From an uncultured Rhizobiaceae group bacterium (lineage in GTDB: Bacteria; Pseudomonadota; Alphaproteobacteria; Rhizobiales; Rhizobiaceae): 64,000 nucleotides of DNA. Below the pieces are notes generated by a model. The model was not told the origin of the DNA and made no database searches. It saw only the letters and a list, made by a program, of their open reading frames with translations. The stretch is taken from the NCBI GenBank assembly GCA_947501445.1, contig CANMVS010000007.1, positions 62,001-126,000 of the forward strand, read 5' to 3'. Position 1 is the stretch's first letter, and each line of letters opens with the position of its first letter. Positions 46,453 to 56,132 of this stretch are shown one piece after another. The position numbers and the translations under genes are program-made.

Positions 46453-48585
46453 GTGAGTTTGATTCCGGATAATTTTCATTTTTTGCGGCCTGAATGGCTC
46501 CTGGCGCTCGTGCCGGCAATGGCGCTTGCCGTCTATTTCTGGAACGGACGTCTGCAGGGCACCAGCAGCGGATGGACCCGATACGTCGATCCGCATCTAT
46601 TGTCACATCTGTCTTTGCGCGGCGGACGTGCGCGTCGAAATCGCCTGACGATCCCTCTTGGATTTATCGCAGTGTCACTGGTAATTGTTGGCCTCTCCGG
46701 ACCCAGTTGGCAAAAATCAGACGTACCGTCCTTTACTGGCGGTCAGCCGATCGTAGCCGTCCTGAGCCTGGCCCAATCCATGAACGCGGACGACCTGACA
46801 CCGAGCCGACTGAAACGCTCGGTACACAAGCTCAAGGATATTCTTGCGCGCACCCAGGGTGATGAGCGCGGGTTGGTGATTTATTCTGATGTTCCTTTCG
46901 TCGCGGCGCCTTTGACGAATGATCCGCTGGTGATTGAGCAGATGTTGCCGGAACTATCAACTTCACTGATGCCGGTGCTGGGCAACCGTCTGGATCTTGC
47001 CATCGCCGAAGCGCAACAGGTGCTGATTCGGGCCGACGCAACAGCAGGTCGTGTCATCGTTATTGCAGATGATGCCGGTGATAATCTTGTGGCCAGCCTT
47101 GCAGCGGCAAAAGCGCTTAACGAAGCCGGTTATGAACTTTCCGTATTGGGTGTTGGAACCGAGGAAGGCGCGACACTTCAAACAGCAGATGGCCGTGCAA
47201 TCAGCGCCTCAGACGGGCGGACGTTCATGACAAAACTGGATGAAAACAAGTTGCAGGATCTGGCCGATACGGGTGGTGGCATATTCACCATGATAACAGC
47301 CGGAGACTCAGATCTGGATCGGCTTTTGCCTGACACCGGAGCGACAACGCACACAGCTGGCGCAGCCAATGATTTTCAGGCGGATGGCTGGGTGGACATG
47401 GGCTATTGGCTATTGATTTTGCCGGTATTGCTGGTTCCCTTCATATTCCGCCGGGGCATGATTATGGGCCTTGTTGTGATCGCAGGCGGACTTGTCATTC
47501 AACCGCCTTCCGCTTCGGCCAGTCAATGGGATGATCTGTGGTCCACAAAAGATCAGCAGGCACAGGTGGCCTTTCAAAATGGCGCATTTGATACTGCCGC
47601 GCATATGTTTGAAACACCTGACTGGCAGGCCAGTGCAGCCTACAGGGCTGGTGATTACAACGCTGCCGCTGCTAGCTATGCGGCTACCCAGCGTACCGAC
47701 AAGGACTATAACCTTGGTAATGCGTTGGCCCGATCCGGGGACCTGGAAGGTGCGCTCGCAGCCTATGAGCGCGCTCTGGAATTGAACACAAACGATGAGG
47801 ATGCCCGGTTTAACCGCGATCTTGTTGAAGCGCTTTTGAAACAGCAACAAGAGCAGCAGGACCAACAGGATCAGCAGCAAAGCCAAAATGGACAGAGCGG
47901 CGAGCAGGACCAACAGGACCAGCAGCAAAGCCAGAATGGCCAGAGCGGCGATCAGGATCAACAGGACCAGCAGCAAAGCCAGAATGGCCAGAGCGGCGAT
48001 CAGGACCAACAGGACCAGCAGCAAAGCCAGAATGGACAAAGCGGCGAGCAGGACCAACAGGATCAGCAGCAAAGCCAGAATGGTCAGAGCGGCGATCAGG
48101 ACCAACAGGACCAGCAGCAAAGCCAGAATGGCCAGAGCGGCGATCAGGACCAACAGGACCAGCAGCAAAGTCAAAATGGCCAAAGTGGTGAGCAGGGCCA
48201 GCAGGATCAGCAGCAAAGCCAAAATGGCCAAAGTGGTGAGCAGGGCCAGCAGGATCAGCAACAAAGCCAAAATGGTCAGAACGATGCACAGCAACAGCAG
48301 GCGCAACAACAGGAGCCTGGTCAAACAGCCGATCCAGGTGCCACAGAACAAAATGCTGAAGCTGGGCCTCAATCGGAATCAAATGCGCTGTCCCGGCTCC
48401 TGTCTGAGGCATTGACCGGCAATGGGAATGAATCACAGGAGCCGGCTGAAGCACAGGCAGCCGAGGTCAGTGGGCCTGTCAATCAGGCAGTTGAGCAACA
48501 GTTGCGCAGGGTGCCCGACGATCCAACCGGTTTGCTTCGTGCGCGTATTCGCCAACATTACGCCCGATTGAGCGCGGCACAATAA
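46453..48585 (+). CDS. VWA-TPR membrane protein (BatB/BatC fusion) with Gln-rich repeat linker
   Basis: 710 aa. N-terminal helices, then a VWA-like domain whose MIDAS is degenerate (VLSLAQSMN; usual DxSxS is SxAxS, so the first Asp is lost). A helix near 320-345 follows, then a TPR-like region (AAHMFETPDWQASAAYRAGD; LGNALARSGDLEGALAAYER), then nine 16-residue Gln-rich repeats (residues about 469-612), and a tail ending DDPTGLLRARIRQHYARL, the BatB/C closing motif. GTG 46453 follows AGGAGG. Confidence 0.9.
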   Translation: MSLIPDNFHFLRPEWLLALVPAMALAVYFWNGRLQGTSSGWTRYVDPHLLSHLSLRGGRARRNRLTIPLGFIAVSLVIVGLSGPSWQKSDVPSFTGGQPIVAVLSLAQSMNADDLTPSRLKRSVHKLKDILARTQGDERGLVIYSDVPFVAAPLTNDPLVIEQMLPELSTSLMPVLGNRLDLAIAEAQQVLIRADATAGRVIVIADDAGDNLVASLAAAKALNEAGYELSVLGVGTEEGATLQTADGRAISASDGRTFMTKLDENKLQDLADTGGGIFTMITAGDSDLDRLLPDTGATTHTAGAANDFQADGWVDMGYWLLILPVLLVPFIFRRGMIMGLVVIAGGLVIQPPSASASQWDDLWSTKDQQAQVAFQNGAFDTAAHMFETPDWQASAAYRAGDYNAAAASYAATQRTDKDYNLGNALARSGDLEGALAAYERALELNTNDEDARFNRDLVEALLKQQQEQQDQQDQQQSQNGQSGEQDQQDQQQSQNGQSGDQDQQDQQQSQNGQSGDQDQQDQQQSQNGQSGEQDQQDQQQSQNGQSGDQDQQDQQQSQNGQSGDQDQQDQQQSQNGQSGEQGQQDQQQSQNGQSGEQGQQDQQQSQNGQNDAQQQQAQQQEPGQTADPGATEQNAEAGPQSESNALSRLLSEALTGNGNESQEPAEAQAAEVSGPVNQAVEQQLRRVPDDPTGLLRARIRQHYARLSAAQ
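47857..48288 (+). repeat. Nine tandem 48-bp units coding a Gln-rich linker
   Basis: Units begin at 47857 and every 48 bp thereafter to 48241. Each codes DQQDQQQSQNGQSG plus Glu/Asp-Gln with few differences. Because 48 is a multiple of three, all frames on both strands stay open, creating long false ORFs. High similarity of neighbouring units suggests recent expansion by slippage or recombination. Confidence 0.95.
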
Positions 48586-48600
48586 GGAAAGGAACTGGCT

Positions 48601-50376
48601 GTGAACAGACTGGGAATCAAATGTGTCATTGTGGCGGTTGTATTGGCTCTTTTGTTGAGCACGGGGGTGAGCGCAGCAAGCCTCACGGCAAGGATTAACA
48701 CTGCGACTGTTGCCAATGGGGATCAGTTTCAGCTCACACTCACGACGGATACACCCGGTGGCGCAATGCCTGATCTGGCACCGCTGCAAGAGGATTTCAA
48801 TGTTCTGGGCACATCCAGTTCCATGCAGACGCAGATCATCAATGGGCGCCAGTCGCAGCAGATGAGTTGGATCGTTACATTGTCGCCGAAGGAAAAGGGC
48901 CAGTTGGTCATACCGGCGCTTTCACTTGCCGGGCTTAGCAGCAACCCATTGACCGTCAATGTTGTAGAGCAAAGTGCAATGCCCAGATCACAAGGTGTGC
49001 AGGGAATTGAAATAGAGGCGAATATAGCTGAGGGTACGCATTATCTGTATCAGGAGATTCCCCTTGTTGTCCGCATAGAGACGCCCATTGGCATCAAGCG
49101 TGCGGAATTGATTGCCCCAACCGGCAGCGATTTCGAAATAACACCCAATGGTGAGGATCGCACAACAAAGGCTATGCGCGATGGGCGTGCGGTGACCGTT
49201 ATAGAACGGGATTATATTTTACGTCCGCAAAAGGCCGGTGCACTGACGATTGCACCATTTGTAATACGCGGAGAGGTCAATGATCCAAACAGCCGCAGGG
49301 ATCCATTTGGTGGTTCCTTGATGCGCGACTTCCCGTTTGCGGGCGGTGCTTTCGGTGGAAGCCTGTTTGACGACATGTTCAATCGGGGGACGCCCTTTAC
49401 AGCGCGGTCACAATCCATCGCCTTGGATGTTGAAGGCGCGGCCAATAGTGCCGCAGACGGATGGTTCCTGCCCGCCAAGGCTGTCGAACTGAAGTCTGAA
49501 TGGCAGCCAGCGTCACCTGTTTTCAAAGTCGGTGAGGCTGTCACCCGGCGGATAAGCATTCTGGCGCTCGGTGCGCGGCCGGAACAATTGCCTGATCTGA
49601 ATTTTACGGTTCCCAATGGCGCCCGCATCTATGTTGACGAAAGTACCACGGACGAATTCAAGACGGCGCAGGGCACTTTCGGTCGTCGTGATATAGTGAC
49701 GTCGGTTGTTCCAACCCAGGGTGGGGAAGTGACATTGCCTGAAATAACCCTGCGCTGGTGGGATACCGTCGCGGGCGAAGAAAAAACGGCCAGCGTCCCG
49801 GCTGAAACGCTGCAGGTTGAAGGCGCTGTTGCCAATTCAACGAACACTGTAAATTCCGCTGCTGCGGTTTCGAATAAGGCACTCAACGCTTCACGCGAAC
49901 TGTCCGAGGGCCCCAACTTATGGGTGTTGGTCGCAGGTGGCGGTGTATTGTTGCTGTTTGGCGGATTGGGTCTTTTGTATCTTTACGGTCGAAAGAACGC
50001 TGGCTCCCGGCCTCACACTGATGCGATAGCAGGCAAAAACCACGATACGGCATTGGCCCACCAGAAGATTGTCCGTGCAAGAGACGCATTGCGCCGCGCA
50101 GTCAAAGCCAATGACGTATCCAAAATCTATCAGGCGGCATTGGCGTGGCGTCGCTGTGTCGGGTTGGATACCAATGTACCGGTTGGTTTTGGCGAAGAGA
50201 TATCCAATCTCGAAAACCGCCTGTATGAACCCTCAAAGCAAAATGCTGTCTGGGATGCCTCAAAGCTGATGAGCATTGTCGAAAATGTGACGCGCCTCCA
50301 ATTGGCCGGTCAGCGCAGGCCGGCCGTTCTGCCGACACTATACCCATCGGTCAACCATGCGACAGGCCCGGCGTAG
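48601..50376 (+). CDS. batD: BatD-family protein
   Basis: 591 aa. Sec signal peptide (VIVAVVLALLLSTGVSAASL), large periplasmic beta-rich region starting ASLTARINTATVANGDQFQL, and a transmembrane helix near residues 440-460 (LWVLVAGGGVLLLFGGLGLL) leading to a cytosolic tail. BatD proteins (aerotolerance operon) accompany BatA/BatB in the membrane. Start is GTG with AAGGAAAGGAA ahead. It is the last gene of the moxR operon. Confidence 0.9.
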   Translation: MNRLGIKCVIVAVVLALLLSTGVSAASLTARINTATVANGDQFQLTLTTDTPGGAMPDLAPLQEDFNVLGTSSSMQTQIINGRQSQQMSWIVTLSPKEKGQLVIPALSLAGLSSNPLTVNVVEQSAMPRSQGVQGIEIEANIAEGTHYLYQEIPLVVRIETPIGIKRAELIAPTGSDFEITPNGEDRTTKAMRDGRAVTVIERDYILRPQKAGALTIAPFVIRGEVNDPNSRRDPFGGSLMRDFPFAGGAFGGSLFDDMFNRGTPFTARSQSIALDVEGAANSAADGWFLPAKAVELKSEWQPASPVFKVGEAVTRRISILALGARPEQLPDLNFTVPNGARIYVDESTTDEFKTAQGTFGRRDIVTSVVPTQGGEVTLPEITLRWWDTVAGEEKTASVPAETLQVEGAVANSTNTVNSAAAVSNKALNASRELSEGPNLWVLVAGGGVLLLFGGLGLLYLYGRKNAGSRPHTDAIAGKNHDTALAHQKIVRARDALRRAVKANDVSKIYQAALAWRRCVGLDTNVPVGFGEEISNLENRLYEPSKQNAVWDASKLMSIVENVTRLQLAGQRRPAVLPTLYPSVNHATGPA

Positions 50377-50441
50377 AGCAATACAGTTGTGATGAGAAAC
50401 GGTGATCGCAAATAGCGCCTGTCTTGATTAAAGAAGCAGTT

Positions 50442-50467
50442 GACCGGGCTAATATGTCCGCCCGGTC
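50442..50467. terminator. Stem-loop between convergent batD and APC permease genes
   Basis: Perfect 8-bp stem GACCGGGC/GCCCGGTC with a 10-nt loop, without a clear T-run. Position suggests transcript-end function for both genes. Confidence 0.45.
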
Positions 50468-50480
50468 GTCAGCTACCGAG

Positions 50481-52052
50481 CTATTCATCACGCATTGCCG
50501 CGGCAACCGACCGGCTGACACGGGTTGCATCCAGCCGCAGGTAAATTGCCCATGCAAAAAATCCAGTACTGACAAAAGCTATTATGAATATTCCCACATA
50601 ATAGGGAATAACAGATCGGCCCCCGGCAAATGGACCAAGGTAGGACAAGATCGCCATAACGATCATATAGGCTGGCAGCCAGCTTGCGGCCCGCAGATCA
50701 AGATCCCTTCTCAGGCTGACCCCGGTTGTTATGCAGGTGTAGATAAAAACAAGGGCACCGGCGACCAAGCCAATGGAAAGAATACGGATCGTTTCCCACC
50801 CGCTCCAATAGAGAATCCATCCCGAAAAGATGAATGCCACGCAGGCGGTTATCGGCGCGGCCTGCAATTTGAAACTGCGTTTTTGATCAGGAATTTGCAG
50901 GCGGAAACTATAGAGCGAGATCGGGCCGATGATAAAGGAAAACACAATGGCAGCGCTTCCCAGTGAGACGATATTGGTAAAATCAATAAAAAGCACAAAC
51001 AGATAACCGGCAATCAGATTAACGATAAGACCGTTCAGCGGAATGCCGGTTGCTGATAGCCGGTTAAAAAATCTGGGAAATACGCCTGTCTGGGCCATCG
51101 CGTAGGTAAGCCGGGCATTCGATGCTGTTGACACCAGACCGCCGCCAAATGGTGCGATAATTGCACTGCCGTAGATAAGGGCCAGAAGAAAGGGCATACC
51201 CAACGCTATGGCGATTGCTTCAAATGGCCCCAGGTTGCTTTTGACCTCGAGTGAAGACCAGCCGTCTGCCAGGGCCGTGTTGGAAACACCACCGACAAAT
51301 GCGATCTGAATAAAACAATATACGACCGTGCACACACCAATTGCTGATATGAGTGCGAGTGGAATATTGCGCTGCGGATTACGGGTCTCACCTGCCATGT
51401 CAATTGCATGGCGAAAACCAATGAATGCAAAGGCAACGCCGCCGGATGCGACTGCTGACACGACCCCGGAAAAATGTGTCGGCATAAAACCGTACTCGGT
51501 GAAGTTGGATGTATCAAAGCGCGTGAGCATCACAATTGCGCCGACAACCAGGGGTGCGGCGATTTTGAACCAGGTCAGTGTTGAATTGATACGGGTGAAG
51601 AACACAACACCGAAAGCATTGATCAGAACCATCAGACAAAGAATAACCAATGTTATGAGGTATCCCAAAATCGACAGATCCCGGCTTCCCGCTTCGGCAA
51701 ACAAAAATGGCATGTCCGGGCCCAGATAACGAAGCAGGACCAGTGTTTCAATCGGTGCGGCCCCCGCATAGCCGAGCCAGGCTGACCACCCCATGATGGC
51801 GCTCACGACATTGCCGTGACTGAACCACGGTACACGGGCCAGGCCGCCCGCAACCGGCAGCATGGCACCAATTTCCGCGTAACAAAGTGCGATGAGTGTC
51901 ATGATTGCCGCGCCGATGAGCCAGGACAGAACACCGGCTGGTCCGGCAATTTGCCCAACGAGATAGGGCGCAAAAAGCCACCCGGATCCCAACATGCCAC
52001 TGACAGCCATGAAGGTCAGACCAATATAACCGATAGACCGTTGTTTCTTCAA
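50481..52052 (-). CDS. APC-family amino acid permease
   Basis: 523 aa. About 12 hydrophobic segments; the first carries the family motif GLTFMAVSGMLGSGWLFAPY, and AFIGFRHAIDMAGETRNPQRN resembles the conserved loop after helix 6. Preferred start is TTG 52052 behind GGAGG; ATG 52073 and 52088 are in frame but lack good ribosome sites. It would import or exchange an amino acid or amine. It is separated from the downstream operon by a repeat element. Confidence 0.88.
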   Translation of the reverse strand: MKKQRSIGYIGLTFMAVSGMLGSGWLFAPYLVGQIAGPAGVLSWLIGAAIMTLIALCYAEIGAMLPVAGGLARVPWFSHGNVVSAIMGWSAWLGYAGAAPIETLVLLRYLGPDMPFLFAEAGSRDLSILGYLITLVILCLMVLINAFGVVFFTRINSTLTWFKIAAPLVVGAIVMLTRFDTSNFTEYGFMPTHFSGVVSAVASGGVAFAFIGFRHAIDMAGETRNPQRNIPLALISAIGVCTVVYCFIQIAFVGGVSNTALADGWSSLEVKSNLGPFEAIAIALGMPFLLALIYGSAIIAPFGGGLVSTASNARLTYAMAQTGVFPRFFNRLSATGIPLNGLIVNLIAGYLFVLFIDFTNIVSLGSAAIVFSFIIGPISLYSFRLQIPDQKRSFKLQAAPITACVAFIFSGWILYWSGWETIRILSIGLVAGALVFIYTCITTGVSLRRDLDLRAASWLPAYMIVMAILSYLGPFAGGRSVIPYYVGIFIIAFVSTGFFAWAIYLRLDATRVSRSVAAAMRDE

Positions 52053-52194
52053 AATAGTCCTCCGGTGCTTCATCCAGGGCGATGTCAAACTATACCCGGG
52101 CCTTTGAAGTTTTATAGTGTCGGGGCATGTCTTTTTTTAAAGGGAAAACATCTGGCCGAGGAAAATCAGTCCATTTGGCGTGCTTTTACAGTTG

Positions 52195-52294
52195 GAGCAA
52201 CTCAGGGTTAGACAGGATCGTAGAAACCTGAATACATCAACAAAACAAAGACCGTTACCCTTGCTCTGTTTCTGACATAACGTGAAACGGCCTA
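52195..52294 (-). repeat. Interspersed two-hairpin repeat, copy D
   Basis: Diverged inverted copy. On the minus strand it begins TAGGCCGTTTCACGTTATG and continues through TTTGTTTTGTTGATGTATTC to the hairpin region and ends TTGCTC. It fills most of the gap between the flavoprotein stop and the APC permease start. Confidence 0.78.
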
Positions 52295-52322
52295 ATGGAC
52301 AAAGCGGCAAATCCAGATGAAT

Positions 52323-53723
52323 TCAGCATTTGTTGGCATGCATTCCTGCTACAAATCCGAAGGCGATTGCGCTCAGAAGCCCATTGCCTGACAGATATCC
52401 CTGCAGCGTTGTGCCGGACACACCACAGGCAGCGCCGCCACCGGCAAACAGGTTTTGAAATGATCCGCCGTTGCGACGCAATACACGTGCCTGATTGTCA
52501 ATGAGCAATCCACCTTGTGTGTGAAACAACGCGCCGGTCACTCTGATGGCATGCAATTGATTGCCCAGTGGTGGTTTTGTGCTGAAGTCCCGGCCAAATG
52601 GATCTGCATCCTTGTCTGACGCACTGGCCCGCGTCTGCGAAAGCGTTTCTTCAAATGCCTGTTCCGGAACACCGATGAGCGCCGCCAGGCCGCTGGCATT
52701 GGCGGCGGTTTTGATCGCGCCCAATTTTTGCGCCTCGACGAAATCCGGAAAGCCTTGAGCCAGTTGCAGCAGACGATCGTCGAATATGCACCAGGCCATG
52801 GCACCGTCCTGCCGTAATACATCAATGGATTGTTCGGAGTAACCACGATGCTCGTTTGAAAATCGCTGCCCGCGCCGGTTGATCTGAATGCCGCCTTCCA
52901 TCATCAATGCCCAGGTAATCAATATGCCTTGCGGGTGGGCGAGCGAGCCATGGCCCTGGCAGGCGGTCAGGCAATCAAGCTGGGCATCGAGTTGTTCGCC
53001 CCATAGGACAGCTTCACCGGTATTGCCGGCATGTCCATGGTAGGGTGCATTGTGCATTTGCGGCATATGCTGTGCAACCAGTTGCGCATTGCCACCAAAA
53101 CCGCTGCAGGCGATGATGACAGCGTTGCAACCAAGTGTTTCACGGGTGCCGTCAGGGCGCTGTATTGCGAGGCCAGCGATCCTGTCCGCGTCCATATATA
53201 ATGTATCAACAGCCGCATCTAAAATAACCGGAATGTTCTCGGCCTCTACCGCACACCCCAGTTGGGCAAGCAGAGCTGCACCAGTTTTTTCTCGCAGGCA
53301 ATGCATGCGGTGCACGCTGTGGCCAGGATAAAGAAAATCATCCAGGACCTGCCACTCAAAGCCATGGTTGTCGGCCAGAAAATCGAGCGCCGGTCCGATG
53401 GAGCGCGTTGCCAGATCAACCAAGGCGGGACGCGCTGTGTCGTGAGATTTTTTTCTGATATCATCGGCAAATTGCTCAACAGTGTCTGCAATGTTCCGGC
53501 TGATCTGAAACCGGGTATTGGCAGCAGGAATAAAACCCGATGACATGGATGTTGATCCAGAGAGGGATTTTTCCTTCTCAAGCACCATGACATCAGCGCC
53601 ACCGTGTCTGGCAGCCAATGCGGCAGTCAATCCACAGGCACCGCCACCAATGACAGCGACCTCCACATGAATGTCGGCTGTCATTTCGTCGACGGGCCTG
53701 ATTTTCGGTTTCGGCACAGACAT
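52323..53723 (-). CDS. FAD-dependent oxidoreductase (fumarate reductase/tricarballylate dehydrogenase-like)
   Basis: 466 aa. FAD-binding GxGxxG in VAVIGGGACGLTAALAARHG, then LEKEKSLSGSTSMSSGFIPA typical of the succinate dehydrogenase/fumarate reductase flavoprotein superfamily, and a C-terminal FAGGGAACGVSGTTLQGYL. The GTHRQ-like sequence in the middle is not clear. Starts 3 bp after livF, so it is the last gene of the LeuCD-Hyu-Liv operon; a dehydrogenase acting on the imported compound or its acid product is likely. Confidence 0.85.
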   Translation of the reverse strand: MSVPKPKIRPVDEMTADIHVEVAVIGGGACGLTAALAARHGGADVMVLEKEKSLSGSTSMSSGFIPAANTRFQISRNIADTVEQFADDIRKKSHDTARPALVDLATRSIGPALDFLADNHGFEWQVLDDFLYPGHSVHRMHCLREKTGAALLAQLGCAVEAENIPVILDAAVDTLYMDADRIAGLAIQRPDGTRETLGCNAVIIACSGFGGNAQLVAQHMPQMHNAPYHGHAGNTGEAVLWGEQLDAQLDCLTACQGHGSLAHPQGILITWALMMEGGIQINRRGQRFSNEHRGYSEQSIDVLRQDGAMAWCIFDDRLLQLAQGFPDFVEAQKLGAIKTAANASGLAALIGVPEQAFEETLSQTRASASDKDADPFGRDFSTKPPLGNQLHAIRVTGALFHTQGGLLIDNQARVLRRNGGSFQNLFAGGGAACGVSGTTLQGYLSGNGLLSAIAFGFVAGMHANKC

Positions 53724-53726
53724 GTT

Positions 53727-54428
53727 TTACACACCCAGATAACTTTTTTGCAGGTCCGGATTGTCCAGGAGCTCCTTTGCTGTGCCTGTCAGTTTGATTG
53801 CGCCGTTTTCCATCACAAAGCCGCGGTTGCTGATTTCGAGGCTGAGATGCACATTCTGCTCTACCAGCAGGATCGTCATGCCCTGTTTGTTGAGTTCAAC
53901 GATAAGTTCAAACATTTCCTCCACCAGAAGCGGGGAGAGACCGAGTGATGGTTCGTCAAGGATGAGCAATTCGGGCTCTGCCATCATGCCGCGTCCGATC
54001 GCCAGCATTTGTTGTTCACCGCCCGACATGGTTGCGGCCTTCTGCCTGATCCGTTCACGCAGGCGCGGAAAGGTCTCCAGCACCCGTTCCAGATTTGCAG
54101 AACGGGCCTTTCGACCACGCCGATAGGAGCCAAGCACAAGATTTTCCTGAACGGTCAGATTGGGAAATATATGGCGGCCTTCGGGCACCTGAATCAGGCC
54201 CAGATCAACGATTGAGGCAGCGTCTGTGCGGGTAATATCCTGTCCCTTGAAGGTGATTTCACCGGACCAGCTTTGTATCAGGCCTGAAAGGGTGGCAATG
54301 AAAGTGGTCTTGCCGACACCATTTGAGCCTAAAAGCGCAACGATTTCTTTCGGTCTGATAGAGATGTCGACACCGCGCAGCACCTCGACGCGATTGTATC
54401 CAGCCTTTAGTCCGGTTACCTCAAGCAT
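53727..54428 (-). CDS. livF: Branched-chain-type ABC transporter ATP-binding protein (LivF)
   Basis: 233 aa. Walker A in ALLGSNGVGKTTFIATLSGL, signature MSGGEQQMLAIGRGMM, Walker B in LLILDEPSLGLSP, and His switch-equivalent region later. The GLIQVPEGRHIFPNLTVQEN motif is diagnostic of LivF. ATG 54428 overlaps the livG stop by 8 bp. Confidence 0.95.
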   Translation of the reverse strand: MLEVTGLKAGYNRVEVLRGVDISIRPKEIVALLGSNGVGKTTFIATLSGLIQSWSGEITFKGQDITRTDAASIVDLGLIQVPEGRHIFPNLTVQENLVLGSYRRGRKARSANLERVLETFPRLRERIRQKAATMSGGEQQMLAIGRGMMAEPELLILDEPSLGLSPLLVEEMFELIVELNKQGMTILLVEQNVHLSLEISNRGFVMENGAIKLTGTAKELLDNPDLQKSYLGV

Positions 54429-55170
54429 CACTGCCGGCTCCCTGATCAGCCATGCGTTTGGCCATGCCCTTGCCAAGATAGGCTTCTATCACCTGGGGGT
54501 CGCGGGCGACCTTTGCCGGTGCACCTTCGGCGATCAATTTACCCTGATTGAGCACAAATGTATGATCGCTCAGGGACATGACAGCCTGCATGACGTGTTC
54601 GATCAGAAATATCGTCACCCCTTCATCACGCAGCAATTTTATGACCGGGATAATGTCGCGAATTTCGGATGGGTTCAGGCCGGCCATCACCTCGTCAAGC
54701 AGCAGTAATTTGGGATCCGTTGCCAGTGCTCGGGCCACTTCCAGTCGTTTTCTGCCAGCGACGGTTAAATCGCCTGCGTCCTGATCCAGCATGGCACCCA
54801 GGCCAACTTTTGCTGCGATCTCCTGTGCCTTGTTCAAGGCGTCGCGCCGTCCGGCAATCTTCAGATGCGCACCCACGGCAATATTTTCCCGTACCGTCTG
54901 ACCGGCAAAGGGTTGTACGATCTGGAAAGTACGCACCATGCCGCGTGTGGCGATCCGGTGTGGCTTCATATTGGTAATGTCTGTTGCGTCGAAATGAACG
55001 GTGCCACTGGTTGGCGCATGAAACCCGGTGATCAGCGCAAAACAGGTTGTCTTGCCGGCTCCATTGGGCCCGATCAGGGAAACAATGCTTCCCTCAGCAA
55101 CCTTCATGGTTACATTGTCAACGGCCTGCAGACCCTGGAACGATTTTGACAGTGCCTTAACGTCCAGCAT
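54421..55170 (-). CDS. livG: Branched-chain-type ABC transporter ATP-binding protein (LivG)
   Basis: 249 aa. Walker A in LIGPNGAGKTTCFALITGF, LivG-specific RGMVRTFQIVQPFAGQTVRE, signature region LTVAGRKRLEVARALA and Walker B in LLLLDEVMAGLNPSE. The signature is TVAGRKRLEVAR rather than LSGGQ, as is common in LivG. It overlaps livM by 14 bp. Confidence 0.95.
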   Translation of the reverse strand: MLDVKALSKSFQGLQAVDNVTMKVAEGSIVSLIGPNGAGKTTCFALITGFHAPTSGTVHFDATDITNMKPHRIATRGMVRTFQIVQPFAGQTVRENIAVGAHLKIAGRRDALNKAQEIAAKVGLGAMLDQDAGDLTVAGRKRLEVARALATDPKLLLLDEVMAGLNPSEIRDIIPVIKLLRDEGVTIFLIEHVMQAVMSLSDHTFVLNQGKLIAEGAPAKVARDPQVIEAYLGKGMAKRMADQGAGSDA

Positions 55171-56125
55171 CACCGGTTCCTTTCAGAACAGAGCGAACGG
55201 AACGGCCTATGCCGGCAATTCCGCGCGGCGCAAACAACACCATGATCACCAGAATTGAGCCATAGACCGCCATGCTTAGTCCCGGTTCATCGCCAATCAC
55301 ATGGCGAACCAGCTCGGCAAATATGTGCAGCACAGCCGCGCCAAGCAGTGGGCCAAACAGGGTTCCGATGCCGCCGACAATGGCCACCAGCAGGCTTTCT
55401 ACCGAAACAGCCGGACCAAAGGCGATTGACGGATCAAGGTAGAGAAATTTTTGCGCATAGAAGACACCGGCCAGCCCGGAAAAAAATCCCGATAGTGCAA
55501 TCGCCTGTAGTTTGACGGACATGGCATTAACGCCAATCGCTGCGGCCGCCTCCTCATTGTCGCGTACCGCCATCATCCGTGCGCCAAGGCGCCCGTTCTG
55601 CAGCCACCAGACTGTCAGGAAACAGGCGAGCGTAATGGCGCATATCAGCCAGAAATAGCTGGAAAGCTGGGTGAACTGCATCTGACTTGCCTGGCGGTCA
55701 AGCGGGATGAGTATGCCTTCACCGGCACCGGTAAATGACACGGAATTGGAAAGAATGCGGAACACTTCCGCAAAAGCCAATGTGACCAGCGCAAAATAGG
55801 AGCCACGCAAACCATAGCGGAAGGTCAGAAAACCCATCGCCAAGGCAACCAGTGCGCCCAAGAGCCCACCCAGTACAAAGCCAATCCAGGGATTGACGCC
55901 GAATTGTATCTGCAAGACCGCAACGCAATAGGCCCCGGTGCCGAAAAACAGGGCATGGCCAAAACTGAACTGGCCACCAAAACCTGCAAGAATGTTCCAG
56001 GCCTGGCCCAACAGGGCTGCGTAGACCGTGAGCAATACGGCATTGAGCCAGAATTCGGAGGTGAGCCACAGCGGCGTAAGCGCGATCAGCGCAAATATTG
56101 CCAGCAAAATGATCAGCTGTCTCAT
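55157..56125 (-). CDS. livM: Branched-chain-type ABC transporter permease (LivM)
   Basis: 322 aa, highly hydrophobic. LivM motifs: GQAWNILAGFGGQFSFGHAL near residue 40 and MMAVRDNEEAAAAIGVNAMS, the cytoplasmic coupling loop. The frame runs upstream to 56248 only because of overlap with livH; ATG 56125 is chosen. Ends 14 bp inside livG. Confidence 0.94.
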   Translation of the reverse strand: MRQLIILLAIFALIALTPLWLTSEFWLNAVLLTVYAALLGQAWNILAGFGGQFSFGHALFFGTGAYCVAVLQIQFGVNPWIGFVLGGLLGALVALAMGFLTFRYGLRGSYFALVTLAFAEVFRILSNSVSFTGAGEGILIPLDRQASQMQFTQLSSYFWLICAITLACFLTVWWLQNGRLGARMMAVRDNEEAAAAIGVNAMSVKLQAIALSGFFSGLAGVFYAQKFLYLDPSIAFGPAVSVESLLVAIVGGIGTLFGPLLGAAVLHIFAELVRHVIGDEPGLSMAVYGSILVIMVLFAPRGIAGIGRSVRSVLKGTGDAGR

Positions 56126-56132
56126 CGCATCC

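Noticed and set aside
47857-48288. CRISPR-like regular repeats
   Set aside because: Units are contiguous without spacers and lie inside a reading frame; no cas genes are nearby.
47410-48372. Long minus-strand frame full of Leu/Ile repeats, and a second minus-strand frame at 47810-48454
   Set aside because: Both are antisense to the 48-bp coding repeats of the batB/C gene. A repeat length divisible by three keeps all frames open; there is no ribosome site or family match.
47888-48415. Plus-strand frame rich in Arg/Ser/Lys inside the batB/C gene
   Set aside because: Same repeat artefact in another frame; the Gln-rich frame continues into a recognised BatB/C C-terminus.
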